Below, in pieces: positions 17,330-24,897 of a DNA stretch of 64,000 nucleotides (position 1 is its first letter; each line of letters starts with the position of its first letter). The notes beneath the pieces are model-generated. The model worked only from the letters and a program-made list of their open reading frames with translations, ran no database searches and had not been told where the DNA came from. The stretch lies in the NCBI RefSeq assembly GCF_006438955.1, contig NZ_RCZK01000003.1, positions 186,001 through 250,000 of the forward strand, given 5' to 3'. This DNA comes from Sphingomonas oligophenolica. GTDB lineage: Bacteria; Pseudomonadota; Alphaproteobacteria; Sphingomonadales; Sphingomonadaceae. The position numbers and the translations under genes are program-made.

Positions 17330-18075
17330 TTGGCGGGCTCCGCGGAGGGGGTGTCGTCGGCGGTGTCGGCGGGGACGCGCCAGCGCCCGGTGATCATCGA
17401 TCGCAGTTCGTTGCCGACCCCTGCCAGGATCACCAGGATCAGGTGGACGACGATGAACAGGCTGATCCCGCTCATCGACAGAAAATGGATCGACCGCGCG
17501 GATTGCCGCCCGCCAAGAATATCGAGCAGCCACGGCCACGCCGCGTCCATTCCGGGCGAAATCGCCAGCCCGGTCAGGATAACCAGCGGCAGCAGGACGA
17601 AGATCACAGCGACATAGGCCAGCTTTTGGAGGATGTTGTACGCGCCCGGGTGGTCGGGATCGTGGAATCGGAAGGCAAGATGCTCCCTGATGTCGTGGAG
17701 CAGCGTTGACGGCTTCAGTTCACCCGCACGGATCCTGAGGTCGCGCTGGATATGCCGGTTGACGAGGCTCACGATCATGAACGCGAGCATGCCGAAGGCG
17801 AGGACTAGCGCGAACAACAGATGCCAGCGGCGCGACAGCGCCAAGTTGTAATGCCCCGGGATCGTCAGCCACGCCGGGAAATGGGGCGGCTGAAACCAAC
17901 TGTAGTCAAAATTCGCGCCGTACGGTCCCCAATAGAGCCGCGGATGCGCATTCGAGATGCCGAGCCCGCTGCCGATCAGGATGAAGATCGCGAGCGCGTT
18001 GATCCAATGCCAGATTCGGGTGGTGAGCGCGTGGCGACGGATCAGCGTGCCAGATGGGGGGGGGGAATCGTCCAT
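17326..18075 (-). CDS. Membrane cytochrome b, partner of the molybdoenzyme
   Basis: A 249-residue membrane protein of the cytochrome b561/Ni-Fe-hydrogenase b-type family with four or five hydrophobic segments. Candidate haem ligands are histidines in RIWHWINA (near residue 23), RRWHLLFA (near 84), SIHFLS and FIVVHLIL (near 194-210). It would pass electrons between the quinone pool and the molybdopterin lipoprotein encoded four bases downstream in overlap. The usual partner of MsrP is MsrQ, a different haem protein, so this pair is a separate arrangement. The start follows a strong G run and the gene is first in a probable three-gene unit with the molybdoenzyme and cfa. Confidence 0.87.
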   Translation of the reverse strand: MDDSPPPSGTLIRRHALTTRIWHWINALAIFILIGSGLGISNAHPRLYWGPYGANFDYSWFQPPHFPAWLTIPGHYNLALSRRWHLLFALVLAFGMLAFMIVSLVNRHIQRDLRIRAGELKPSTLLHDIREHLAFRFHDPDHPGAYNILQKLAYVAVIFVLLPLVILTGLAISPGMDAAWPWLLDILGGRQSARSIHFLSMSGISLFIVVHLILVILAGVGNELRSMITGRWRVPADTADDTPSAEPAK

Positions 18076-18127
18076 GGGCTCCCGTTCGCTCTAGCCAGTG
18101 CCGCGGTTACATAGCAGAGATTGCGGT

Positions 18128-18745
18128 ATGAGCGACTGGCATTTCTATGAACCCCGCGACGGCCACAGGCTGCCGCACGATCCCTTCAACGCGATCGTCG
18201 CACCGCGCCCGATCGGATGGATCAGCACGGTGTCGGCCACGGGGGCTCACAACCTCGCCCCTTACAGCTTCTTCAACGCGCTGAATTATCACCCGCCGCT
18301 GATCGGCTTTTCGTCGACGGGGCGCAAGGACAGCCTGGCGAACGCGGAGGCGACCGGCGAATTCGTCTGGAATCTGGCCACACTCGGCTTGGCCGACGCG
18401 ATGAACGCCAGTTCTGCCACGGTTGACGCCGATGTCGACGAATTCGCGCTGGCCGGTCTGGAGACCGCGCCGTCCCGGCTCGTCGCGCCGCTGCGGGTCG
18501 CGAACAGTCCGGTATCGTTCGAATGCAAGGTGACCCAGATCGTCCGCCTGACGACGAAGGAAGGCACCGAGCTCGACCAGTGGTTCGTCGTCGGCGAGGC
18601 GACCGGCATTCATATCGATACCGCGATGCTGGAGGATGGCGTCTACCAGACCGCGCGTGCGCGCCCGATCATGCGCGGCGGTGGCCCCGCGGATTACTTT
18701 TCGATCGCCGAGGAGCAGTTGTTTCGGATGCGCCGCCCCGCCTGA
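18128..18745 (+). CDS. Flavin reductase-like FMN-binding protein
   Basis: A 205-residue protein of the flavin reductase-like family (split-barrel FMN fold). Typical segments are VAPRPIGWISTVSATGAHNLAP near residues 24-45 and FSSTGRKDSLANAEATGEF near 61-79, the FMN-contacting region. It probably uses NAD(P)H to reduce FMN or a flavin-linked substrate; the partner is unknown. The start ATG 18128 (MSDWHFYEP) matches the family's usual N-terminus better than the upstream start at 18098. It is divergent from the cytochrome gene and lies just upstream of the UdgX fusion. Confidence 0.88.
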   Translation: MSDWHFYEPRDGHRLPHDPFNAIVAPRPIGWISTVSATGAHNLAPYSFFNALNYHPPLIGFSSTGRKDSLANAEATGEFVWNLATLGLADAMNASSATVDADVDEFALAGLETAPSRLVAPLRVANSPVSFECKVTQIVRLTTKEGTELDQWFVVGEATGIHIDTAMLEDGVYQTARARPIMRGGGPADYFSIAEEQLFRMRRPA

Positions 18746-18784
18746 TCGGTGCAACCAATCCGCGCGCGACACGTCGTTTGACCG

Positions 18785-20170
18785 ATGCGTGTCGTGACCT
18801 TGCCCGAACCCGATGATTTCGACGCCTGGCGCGATGCGGCGCGCGCGCTTATCGCCGACGCGGTGCCGCCCGAGGATGTCGTCTGGCAGGTCGGCGATGC
18901 GCCCACCGACCTGTTCGCGGGCGAAGCCGAATCGCGCGCGACCGCGCCATCGACCGGATTCGTGGTGCCGCGCGCATTCCTCGATCTGGCGCGCACCGTC
19001 GTGCTGGGCAGCGACCCCGAACGCTTCGCCCTGCTCTACACCTTGCTCGACCGGCTGCGCCGCGAGCCCCGGCTCGTCGAGGACAAGGCCGATCCGCTGG
19101 TGCGGCGGCTTGAGCGAATCGCCAAGGACGTCCGCCGCGACATCCACAAGATGCGGGCGTTCCTACGTTTCCGCGAGGTCGAGGAAGCAGCAGGCAAGCG
19201 CTTCGTGGCGTGGTTCGAGCCCGACCATCACATCGTCCGCGCCAACGCCGCCTTCTTCGTCAACCGGTTCGCCAGCATGCGCTTTTCGATCCTGACCCCG
19301 ACGGTGTCGCTCCACTGGGATGGAAAGAACCTGAGCGAAGGCCCGGGTGCCAGCAAGGCGGACGCGCCCGACGGCGACCCGATCGAAGCGGTGTGGAAGA
19401 CGTATTACGCCAGCATCTTCAACCCCGCGCGCGTGAAGATCGGCGCAATGCTGAAGGAAATGCCGCGCAAATACTGGAAGAACATGCCAGAAACCACGCT
19501 GATCCCGGCGTTGATCGCGGGCGCACAGGGACGCGAGAGCGGGATGATCGAGGCCGCGCACGGTGCCATCGGGGGGAACAGCGTGATCGCGTGGGACGCG
19601 TTGCGCGAAGAGGCGATGGGGTGCACCCGCTGCCCGCTCTACCGGCCCGCGACGCAGACTGTGTTCGGCGAAGGCCCGGTCGATGCCGCGCTGATGTTCG
19701 TCGGCGAACAACCCGGCGACCAAGAGGATATTGCCGGACGCCCCTTCGTCGGCCCCGCGGGACAGGTGTTCGACCGGGCGCTGGGCGAAGCGGGGATCGA
19801 CCGCAGCCTCAGCTACGTCACCAACGCAGTGAAGCATTTCAAGTTCGAACAGCGCGGCAAGCGCCGCATCCACGCCAAACCCGGCACCGGTGAGATCGAG
19901 GCGTGCCGCTGGTGGATCGAACAGGAGCAGGCGCTGGTGAAGCCGCGGATGACGGTGGCGCTCGGCGCGACCGCGGCGCGATCGCTGTTCGGCCGGACGA
20001 TGACGATCGGCCGCGAACGCGGGCGCGTGCTGGAACTGCCCGCAGGCGGAGCGGCGTGGATCACGGTGCATCCGAGCTACTTGTTGCGACTGCCCGACGA
20101 GGCGCAGAGGGCCGACGAGTTCGCGCGGTTCGTCGACGACCTGCGCGGAGCGCACGCGGCAATCGGTTAG
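18785..20170 (+). CDS. udgX: DUF4130-UdgX fusion, uracil-DNA-binding protein
   Basis: A 461-residue two-domain DNA-repair protein. The N-terminal half (about 1-250) is a DUF4130 domain of the type found with radical-SAM repair enzymes. The C-terminal half is a UdgX-type family-4-like uracil-DNA glycosylase. It carries motif A as GEQPGDQED from residue 307, an iron-sulfur cysteine pair CTRC at 280-283 with a further cysteine at 374, and the UdgX-specific loop KRRIH at 359-363. In characterised UdgX the loop histidine (here H363) becomes covalently linked to the abasic site after uracil removal, so the protein stays cross-linked to DNA. The HPSYLLRL motif near 423 supplies the second catalytic segment. 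The radical-SAM partner often encoded alongside is not in this window. Start ATG 18785. Confidence 0.93.
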   Translation: MRVVTLPEPDDFDAWRDAARALIADAVPPEDVVWQVGDAPTDLFAGEAESRATAPSTGFVVPRAFLDLARTVVLGSDPERFALLYTLLDRLRREPRLVEDKADPLVRRLERIAKDVRRDIHKMRAFLRFREVEEAAGKRFVAWFEPDHHIVRANAAFFVNRFASMRFSILTPTVSLHWDGKNLSEGPGASKADAPDGDPIEAVWKTYYASIFNPARVKIGAMLKEMPRKYWKNMPETTLIPALIAGAQGRESGMIEAAHGAIGGNSVIAWDALREEAMGCTRCPLYRPATQTVFGEGPVDAALMFVGEQPGDQEDIAGRPFVGPAGQVFDRALGEAGIDRSLSYVTNAVKHFKFEQRGKRRIHAKPGTGEIEACRWWIEQEQALVKPRMTVALGATAARSLFGRTMTIGRERGRVLELPAGGAAWITVHPSYLLRLPDEAQRADEFARFVDDLRGAHAAIG

Positions 20171-20335
20171 CCGACGACGCGCCGATTGACCGCGTTGCAT
20201 CGGCGTTGCGACGCGGATTTGATTCGGAACGAAACCGGAATCATGCTAGGGGTTATCCATCATCGGACATGTTTCCGCAGGCCCCTTATGACCGTGAGCG
20301 CGCGACGCTCTCGCCTGCCCATCAAGTTGAACTCT

Positions 20336-20509
20336 ATGGATACCAATTACCTCCTCCAACGCGAACAGGTGTCGCTGTGGATGGCCGTGAACGCTGACTG
20401 CCGTGAGGCGCGCTATGCGCATCGCGGGCTGGCGCGGGGCTATGGCGCGCTGCTCGCTCAGCGCGATTTCCCGCACCGCCATCCGACTGGTCGGGTGACC
20501 CGGGCGTGA
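20336..20509 (+). CDS. Small sphingomonad-type conserved protein (57 aa)
   Basis: A 57-residue helical protein starting MDTNYLLQREQVSLWMA, with C-x-E-A-R-x-A-H-R-G-L-A-x-G-Y in the middle, a pattern I recall from short hypothetical proteins of sphingomonads. The function is unknown. The GTGA overlap with the next gene (20506) supports a real, translated pair. The 165 bases upstream after the UdgX gene hold a possible promoter (TTGATT at 20219 and ATGCTA about 18 bases later), which is weak evidence. Confidence 0.6.
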   Translation: MDTNYLLQREQVSLWMAVNADCREARYAHRGLARGYGALLAQRDFPHRHPTGRVTRA

Positions 20510-20754
20510 CCGACGGTACGACCTCGCCCCAAGTCTCGCCGCAGCCCACGACGTCACCACCGCCCTCCAACCACCGACCGTCGACGATCGAACGCGCCTA
20601 TCAACTGGCGCGGTCGGGCAGTTGCGGTAGTGTCGACGACGTGCGTCGCTCGCTGGTGGCGGAGGGTCATGACAGCGTCCTCGCGCATCTCAGCGGCCCG
20701 ACGATCAGGCGCGCGCTCGCGGCGCTGTGCAAGAGCGCGGTCGAGACGCGCTAG
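20506..20754 (+). CDS. Small conserved protein (82 aa), coupled to the preceding gene
   Basis: An 82-residue protein. The first 24 residues are a proline/serine/threonine-rich disordered stretch. The rest (STIERAYQLARSG, DDVRRSLVAEGH, SGPTIRRAL) forms a compact helical unit of a type widespread in alphaproteobacteria as a short uncharacterised protein. The GTG start overlaps the previous stop (GTGA). The function is unknown; the helical part could bind nucleic acid, but no known motif shows it. Confidence 0.62.
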   Translation: MTDGTTSPQVSPQPTTSPPPSNHRPSTIERAYQLARSGSCGSVDDVRRSLVAEGHDSVLAHLSGPTIRRALAALCKSAVETR

Positions 20755-20766
20755 CCGCGCCGTCGG

Positions 20767-21564
20767 TCACATCGATCGCGGATCGGGTCCCATCCGGCCG
20801 TCGGCGCGATCGAGCGCGTCGATTGCGGTCATATCCTCGTCGTCCAGCGTCAGATCGAGCGCAGCGACATTGTCGCTGAGGTGATCGGGGCTCGACGCCT
20901 TGGGGATCGGCGCCAGCCCGTGCGCGAGGTGCCAGGCGATGACCACCTGCGCCGCCGATCGCGCATGCTTATCCGCGATCCCGACAATCGTACCATTGTC
21001 GAGCAGCGTCTTGCCCTGGCCGATCGGGCTCCAGCTCTGCGTCACGATCGCGTGGTCGGCATGATAGGCGCGCAGTTCGCGCTGCTGGAAATCGGGATGC
21101 AGCTCGATCTGGTTGACGACCGGCGTCACCCCGGTCGCACCGATGATCGCGTCGAGATGGTCGGGCAGGAAGTTCGACACGCCGATTGACCGCGTCTTGC
21201 CCGCCGCACGCAGGTCGATCAGCGCCTTCCACGCACCGACGTACTGCGCCTGTCCGGGGGCGGGCCAATGGATCAGATAGAGATCGACCGCGTCGACCCC
21301 GAGCAGCGCCAGGCTTTCGTCGAGCGCGGCGGCCGGGTCGCCTTGACGATCGTTCCACAGCTTGGTCGTCAGGAACACGTCGGTGCCCTGCATCCCCTGT
21401 CCGACGCCGCGTTCGTTACCGTAGATCGCGGCGGTGTCGACCAGCCGAAAGCCGGTATCGAGCCCCTGACGGACCACCATCGCGGCCTGGGTTTCGGGGA
21501 CTTGGTAGGTGCCCATGCCAAGCTGGGGCATGGTGCGGCCATCGTTGAGGGTCAGGTTGATCAT
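20767..21564 (-). CDS. Aldo/keto reductase
   Basis: A 265-residue NADPH-dependent reductase of the AKR5-like group (2,5-diketo-D-gluconate reductase type). The catalytic tetrad is readable: aspartate in LVDTA, tyrosine in AAIYGNE, lysine in LTTKLW, and histidine in LIHWPAPG. The NADPH-binding end IPKASSPDHLSDN is present near residue 220. The preferred start is ATG 21564 (MINLTLNDGR); an upstream in-frame ATG adds a 14-residue arginine-rich stretch without family likeness. The substrate is unknown. It converges with the two small genes on the other strand. Confidence 0.93.
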   Translation of the reverse strand: MINLTLNDGRTMPQLGMGTYQVPETQAAMVVRQGLDTGFRLVDTAAIYGNERGVGQGMQGTDVFLTTKLWNDRQGDPAAALDESLALLGVDAVDLYLIHWPAPGQAQYVGAWKALIDLRAAGKTRSIGVSNFLPDHLDAIIGATGVTPVVNQIELHPDFQQRELRAYHADHAIVTQSWSPIGQGKTLLDNGTIVGIADKHARSAAQVVIAWHLAHGLAPIPKASSPDHLSDNVAALDLTLDDEDMTAIDALDRADGRMGPDPRSM

Positions 21565-21714
21565 GCTCCCGTGAACCCGCCGCGCCGCAGCAATGTTCCG
21601 CATCATCGCGGCCGTGCGCCCCCAGCCGCAGAGGCCCCGTTGAGGAGGTCATCGCTCGCATCCTTGCCGCTTTGGGCTTTTCATCGCACGCACGATGGCC
21701 CAAGTCGCAGCCCC

Positions 21715-22350
21715 ATGATCGACAAATTCCTGGCCGCAATTGCCACCTTCGTGATTGGCGTCATTTCCAGCGGGGGGTATCTCGGCATCGCGCTGCTGAT
21801 GGCGATCGAGAGCGCGTGCATTCCGTTGCCGTCCGAGATCATCATGCCGTTCGCGGGCTATCTGGTCTCGACCGGGCAGTTCAACCTGTACCTCGCCGCG
21901 ACCGCGGGGGCGATCGGGTGCAACATCGGATCGCTCGTCGCGTACGAGGTCGGCAAGCATGGCGGGCGACCGTTCGTCGAACGCTGGGGCAAGTATCTGC
22001 TGATCGGCCCCGACGAGATCGACCGCGCCGACCGGTTCTTCGACCGGTTCGGCTCCGCGGCGGTGCTGATCGGGCGGCTGTTGCCGGTGATCCGGACCTT
22101 CATCGCGTTTCCCGCAGGGGTCGCGCGGATGCGCTACGTGCCGTTCCATCTGTATACCTTCATCGGATCGTGGCCGTTCTGCTTCGCGCTGACCTGGATC
22201 GGGATGAAGCTGGGCGACAAGTGGAACACCGATCCCAGGATCAAGGCGGCGTTCCATTCGGCGGACGTGGTCATCGTCGCGGTGCTGGCGGTGCTGATCG
22301 CGCTGTACGTCTGGCACCGGATCAGCGCGATTCGGAAGAGCCGCGCCTGA
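21715..22350 (+). CDS. DedA family membrane protein
   Basis: A 211-residue inner-membrane protein of the DedA/VTT family, members of which act as lipid (undecaprenyl phosphate) flippases and support membrane homeostasis. Typical features are ESACIPLPSEIIMPFAGYL near residues 31-50, the FDRFG segment near 115, and the re-entrant motif GRLLPVIRTFIAFPAG near 122-137. About five hydrophobic segments are seen. The start ATG 21715 (MIDKFLAAI) gives the standard N-terminus; the long open frame upstream on this strand is antisense to the aldo/keto reductase. Confidence 0.92.
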   Translation: MIDKFLAAIATFVIGVISSGGYLGIALLMAIESACIPLPSEIIMPFAGYLVSTGQFNLYLAATAGAIGCNIGSLVAYEVGKHGGRPFVERWGKYLLIGPDEIDRADRFFDRFGSAAVLIGRLLPVIRTFIAFPAGVARMRYVPFHLYTFIGSWPFCFALTWIGMKLGDKWNTDPRIKAAFHSADVVIVAVLAVLIALYVWHRISAIRKSRA

Positions 22351-22372
22351 GCGGATTTACTGCGGCGCCGGG

Positions 22373-22765
22373 TCAGGCGATGACCGTGTCGCTCGACCGG
22401 TCGCCATAGTGGAGCACGCCAAGCACGACCGCGACGAGCAGCAGCGCGGGCACGTCGCCTGCCAGATGCCCCATCCGCATCGGATCGGTCCACGATTGCA
22501 CCGCCATGATCACCGCATGGACCAGGCTGGACCAGATCGTGAATTCGATCAGCGCGGCGTGCGTGGCGGGGGCACGCGCGGCGCGGATCAGGAACACGCC
22601 GAGCGTCGCGTAGATGCCGACGATCATCATGAAATAATGCGACGCGGCGGGCGGGCCTTCATGCCACGCCCAGCCCGACGGCCACACCATCGCGAGCGGA
22701 TAGACCAGGCAGAACACGATGCCGAACGCGATCAGCGCGGCCTGCAATAGTTGGTGACGAGACAT
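22373..22765 (-). CDS. Small four-helix membrane protein (DUF6632-like)
   Basis: A 130-residue integral membrane protein with four hydrophobic segments. The block YPLAMVWPSGWAWHEGPPA near residue 22, followed by YFMMIVGIYATLGVFLI, resembles the family I know as DUF6632, of unknown function. The family name is from memory. It converges with dedA with only 22 bases between stop codons and diverges from the DUF427 gene. Confidence 0.75.
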   Translation of the reverse strand: MSRHQLLQAALIAFGIVFCLVYPLAMVWPSGWAWHEGPPAASHYFMMIVGIYATLGVFLIRAARAPATHAALIEFTIWSSLVHAVIMAVQSWTDPMRMGHLAGDVPALLLVAVVLGVLHYGDRSSDTVIA

Positions 22766-22914
22766 GGTACTGCTCCCCCGGGATGGTTGGACGCGACCTG
22801 TTACTGAGCATCAAGATTATAACGGATGCGAACCGAACGCAATCAGGGGGTCAGAACCCGGCGAGAGGGAGCCAGCCGCCGCGCCAATGGTTATGCCCTC
22901 CGAAGGAGACGATG

Positions 22915-23196
22915 ATGACCCAGGCCAAGTGGAACGACACGCTGATCGCGGAGAGCGACGATATCGTCACGGTGGAGGGGAATGCGTATTTCCCGAAGGA
23001 GGCGATTGCGCCCGCGATGCTGAAGGACAGCGCGACGACGAGCGTGTGCCCGTGGAAGGGGACCGCGCATTACTACACGCTGGTGGTCGACGGCGCCGAG
23101 AACAAGGACGCGGCGTGGTATTATCCCGAGCCCAAGGATGCCGCGAAGGAGATCAAGGGGCGGGTCGCGTTCTGGAAGGGCGTAACGGTGGGGTGA
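22915..23196 (+). CDS. DUF427 family protein
   Basis: A 93-residue protein of the DUF427 family (small beta-rich fold, function unknown). The signature is clear: WNDTLIAESDDIVTVEGNAYFP at the N-terminus, then SVCPWKGTAHYYTL, with the family's C-P-W-K-G-x-A core. Two adjacent ATGs follow GAAGGAGA; the second, at 22915, has the better six-base spacing from GGAG. Confidence 0.93.
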   Translation: MTQAKWNDTLIAESDDIVTVEGNAYFPKEAIAPAMLKDSATTSVCPWKGTAHYYTLVVDGAENKDAAWYYPEPKDAAKEIKGRVAFWKGVTVG

Positions 23197-23213
23197 GGCG
23201 CGGGGGGGCGCCT

Positions 23214-23298
23214 AAAGTTCACATAAGGTCACGACCGTACGCATTGCGCGCGGGGGCCGCGCGGGGGGCGATGTGCCCAAAGTTCACAAAAGGTCACG
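23214..23298. repeat. Direct repeat of 20 bases, 65 bases apart
   Basis: AAAGTTCACATAAGGTCACG at 23214-23233 recurs with one change at 23279-23298. The second copy contains the stop codon of the following minus-strand gene (23284). The first lies just beyond it, so the 3' end of that gene may have been duplicated and then decayed. Confidence 0.7.
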
Positions 23299-24255
23299 CC
23301 ACGACGTGATGCGCGTGCGGTCGGCGTCCATGTCGTCAACATCGTCAATGTCGTCCAACTCGTCCAAGTCGTCCAGGTCGTCCAGATCGTCCAACTCGTC
23401 GTCGTCGTCATCGTCGTCGTCGAGGTCGGCGTCGGGATCGAGCGACCGTTTCACCGCCTCGATCCGGGCCTCGATCCGCGCCTGGGATTCGGCGTCGGGG
23501 ACGAGCGCGTCGTCGCCCGCTTGTCGCCGCCGCAGCCAGGGGGGCAGCTCGCCGCCGCTCAGGTCGGCGATCGTCAGCGCGGCATTGAGATCGTCGGCAT
23601 CGAGCAATGCGGCGGGATCGGCGGGGCGCGGCGGCGAGAGCGATTCGATCCGGTCGGCGAGCGCCGCGCGCGGCGGTCGCGCGCGGATCGCCCCCGCGGC
23701 GGGGGCGTCGCGCCCGGCATCGCCGAACCGTTCGGGCTGGAGTTTCCGCAGCAGGAACATCAGCAGTCGGTCGTTCTGGCGAAAGCGCCGCCCGACGCGG
23801 CGGCCGTCGCGATCGAACACGGGTTCCTCGCTGCCGTGGATCGCGCGATCGAACGCGGTCGCGATGAGCACGTGCGCGCCCTGTTCGAGCGCGGCGTCCC
23901 ACGCGGCGGCGAACGCCGCCCCGTCGCGCGCGCGGCGCAACCGATAGGCGGACGACGCCGACATCCCCACCGCCTCCGCCGCGGTGGTGACGCACGCGGT
24001 GTCGGCGAGCGTTTCAACGAACAGCCGCTGTTTGTCGGGCGACCAGCCATCGGGCCGCCGCCGCCGCAGCACCGGCACCCAGTCGTAATCGTCGGGGTTC
24101 GGCCCGCCGTGCGCATCGGCGGGGATCGGTAACGCTGGCGGCGCGGTCGTCACGAGCGCCGCGGCGCGCGGGGGCGGATCGGCGAGGATCGGGATGGCGA
24201 AGGCGCCGGTCGGCAAAGCGTCGACGGTGCGGCGAAGCGGGCGTCGGTGGGTCAT
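23284..24255 (-). CDS. Helix-turn-helix-like protein with an aspartate-rich tail
   Basis: A 323-residue protein not assigned to a named family. Residues 70-180 look like a DNA-binding unit: FVETLADTACVTTAAEAVGMSAS and then AYRLRRARDG fit a helix-turn-helix, followed by NDRLLMFLLRKLQPERFG. I have seen this layout in many sphingomonad 'hypothetical' proteins and in small-terminase-like regulators. The last 45 residues are extremely acidic: a run of eight aspartates, then repeated DDLD/DELD/DIDD units. They are encoded by a GTC/GTC-CTC-like microsatellite at 23330-23430. The middle is alanine/arginine/proline-rich and probably disordered. A role in DNA binding is an inference. There is no phage gene nearby to support a terminase. 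Confidence 0.7.
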   Translation of the reverse strand: MTHRRPLRRTVDALPTGAFAIPILADPPPRAAALVTTAPPALPIPADAHGGPNPDDYDWVPVLRRRRPDGWSPDKQRLFVETLADTACVTTAAEAVGMSASSAYRLRRARDGAAFAAAWDAALEQGAHVLIATAFDRAIHGSEEPVFDRDGRRVGRRFRQNDRLLMFLLRKLQPERFGDAGRDAPAAGAIRARPPRAALADRIESLSPPRPADPAALLDADDLNAALTIADLSGGELPPWLRRRQAGDDALVPDAESQARIEARIEAVKRSLDPDADLDDDDDDDDELDDLDDLDDLDELDDIDDVDDMDADRTRITSWRDLL

Positions 24256-24326
24256 CGACGAGGATAAGCCATAACCGCGGCGTGTAGGACAGCGGTTTTT
24301 TCGAGGTGGCAGGGGTAGGGGAGTCG

Positions 24327-24362
24327 CTGTGTGACTTGCGTTGTTCGACTGTGTGTATCACA
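24327..24362 (+). promoter_or_regulatory. Candidate operator upstream of the brnT gene
   Basis: CTGTGTGA at 24327-24334 recurs as CTGTGTGT at 24349-24356, 22 bases apart (two helical turns). The second copy runs into a small palindrome TGTG-TAT-CACA (24352-24362). This lies just before the GTG start at 24372 and would suit autoregulation by the Xre-type antitoxin. No binding evidence is available. Confidence 0.35.
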
Positions 24363-24371
24363 TAGCTAGTT

Positions 24372-24656
24372 GTGATCGTCGACTTCGATCCGGCGAAGGA
24401 CGCCATCAATCGCGCCAAGCACGGCGTGTCCTTGGCGTTCGGTGTGCGGGTGTTCGAGGATCGCGAGATGTCGATCGTGCCGACGGTGCGGATCGGCGAT
24501 GAGGAAGAACGGTTCAAGGCGATCGGGCTGATCGACGGCAAGCTGTGGACGGCGATCCACGTCTGGCGCGGCGCGGTCGTGCGGCTGATCTCGGTAAGAC
24601 GGAGCAATGTAGGTGAACAAAGAGACTATGATCGCGATTCCGGCGGACCCGAATGA
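24372..24656 (+). CDS. brnT: BrnT family toxin
   Basis: A 94-residue RelE-like toxin of the BrnT family, which cleaves RNA and arrests growth. It shows the family plan: an N-terminal F-D-P-x-K-D segment, N-R-A-K-HGVSLAFGVRVFED (residues 13-30), an R-x-x-x-G strand, and the C-terminal VVRLISVRRSN followed by E-Q-R-D-Y. The start is GTG 24372, with a weak ribosome binding site. The 3' end overlaps the Xre-type gene by 44 bases, the usual tight toxin-antitoxin layout. The typical partner is the ribbon-helix-helix protein BrnA; here it is replaced. Confidence 0.85.
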   Translation: MIVDFDPAKDAINRAKHGVSLAFGVRVFEDREMSIVPTVRIGDEEERFKAIGLIDGKLWTAIHVWRGAVVRLISVRRSNVGEQRDYDRDSGGPE

Positions 24657-24897
24657 TCCCGAAGACCGCGATGTCAGCGTCGCGGGGGTCGAGCGTGGCC
24701 TGATGGGGCGGCGTATCCGGCGGCTGCGGCACCGGCTGGAGCTGAGCCAGGAGGCATTCGCGGCTGCCTATGGCATCCCGCTCGCCAACATCCGCCAATA
24801 TGAGATCGGTCGCCACATGCCCCCGCCCGCGGTGCGCGCGTATCTGAAGGTGATCGAGGCGGAGCCAGAAGCGGCGGCGCGCGCGGTGGCGGCGTGA
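24613..24897 (+). CDS. Xre-type helix-turn-helix antitoxin paired with BrnT
   Basis: A 94-residue protein. Residues 33-75 form a classical Xre/Cro helix-turn-helix: RIRRLRHRLELSQEAFAAAY, then IPLANIRQYEIGRHMPP. The first 30 residues are acidic and could wrap the toxin. GTG 24613 has a GGAG ribosome binding site, and the gene starts inside brnT. By analogy with type II modules it should neutralise BrnT and repress the pair. The assignment as antitoxin rests on position and domain only. Confidence 0.8.
   Translation: MNKETMIAIPADPNDPEDRDVSVAGVERGLMGRRIRRLRHRLELSQEAFAAAYGIPLANIRQYEIGRHMPPPAVRAYLKVIEAEPEAAARAVAA

Noticed and set aside
15431-17617. Open frame of 728 codons on the plus strand opposite cfa and the molybdoenzyme
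   Set aside because: It spans two real genes in antisense and has no family likeness.
20219-20254. Possible ECF-sigma (EcfG-type) promoter GGAAC...GTT upstream of the small genes
   Set aside because: The spacing of about 21 bases is too long for the known GGAAC-N16/17-GTT pattern.
23330-23435. Tandem GTC-type units considered as a CRISPR-like array
   Set aside because: Units are 3-9 bases without spacers of constant length; they encode the acidic tail of a protein.
23284-24255. Small-terminase subunit of a prophage
   Set aside because: The helix-turn-helix part allows the idea, but no other phage gene is near and the acidic tail does not fit.
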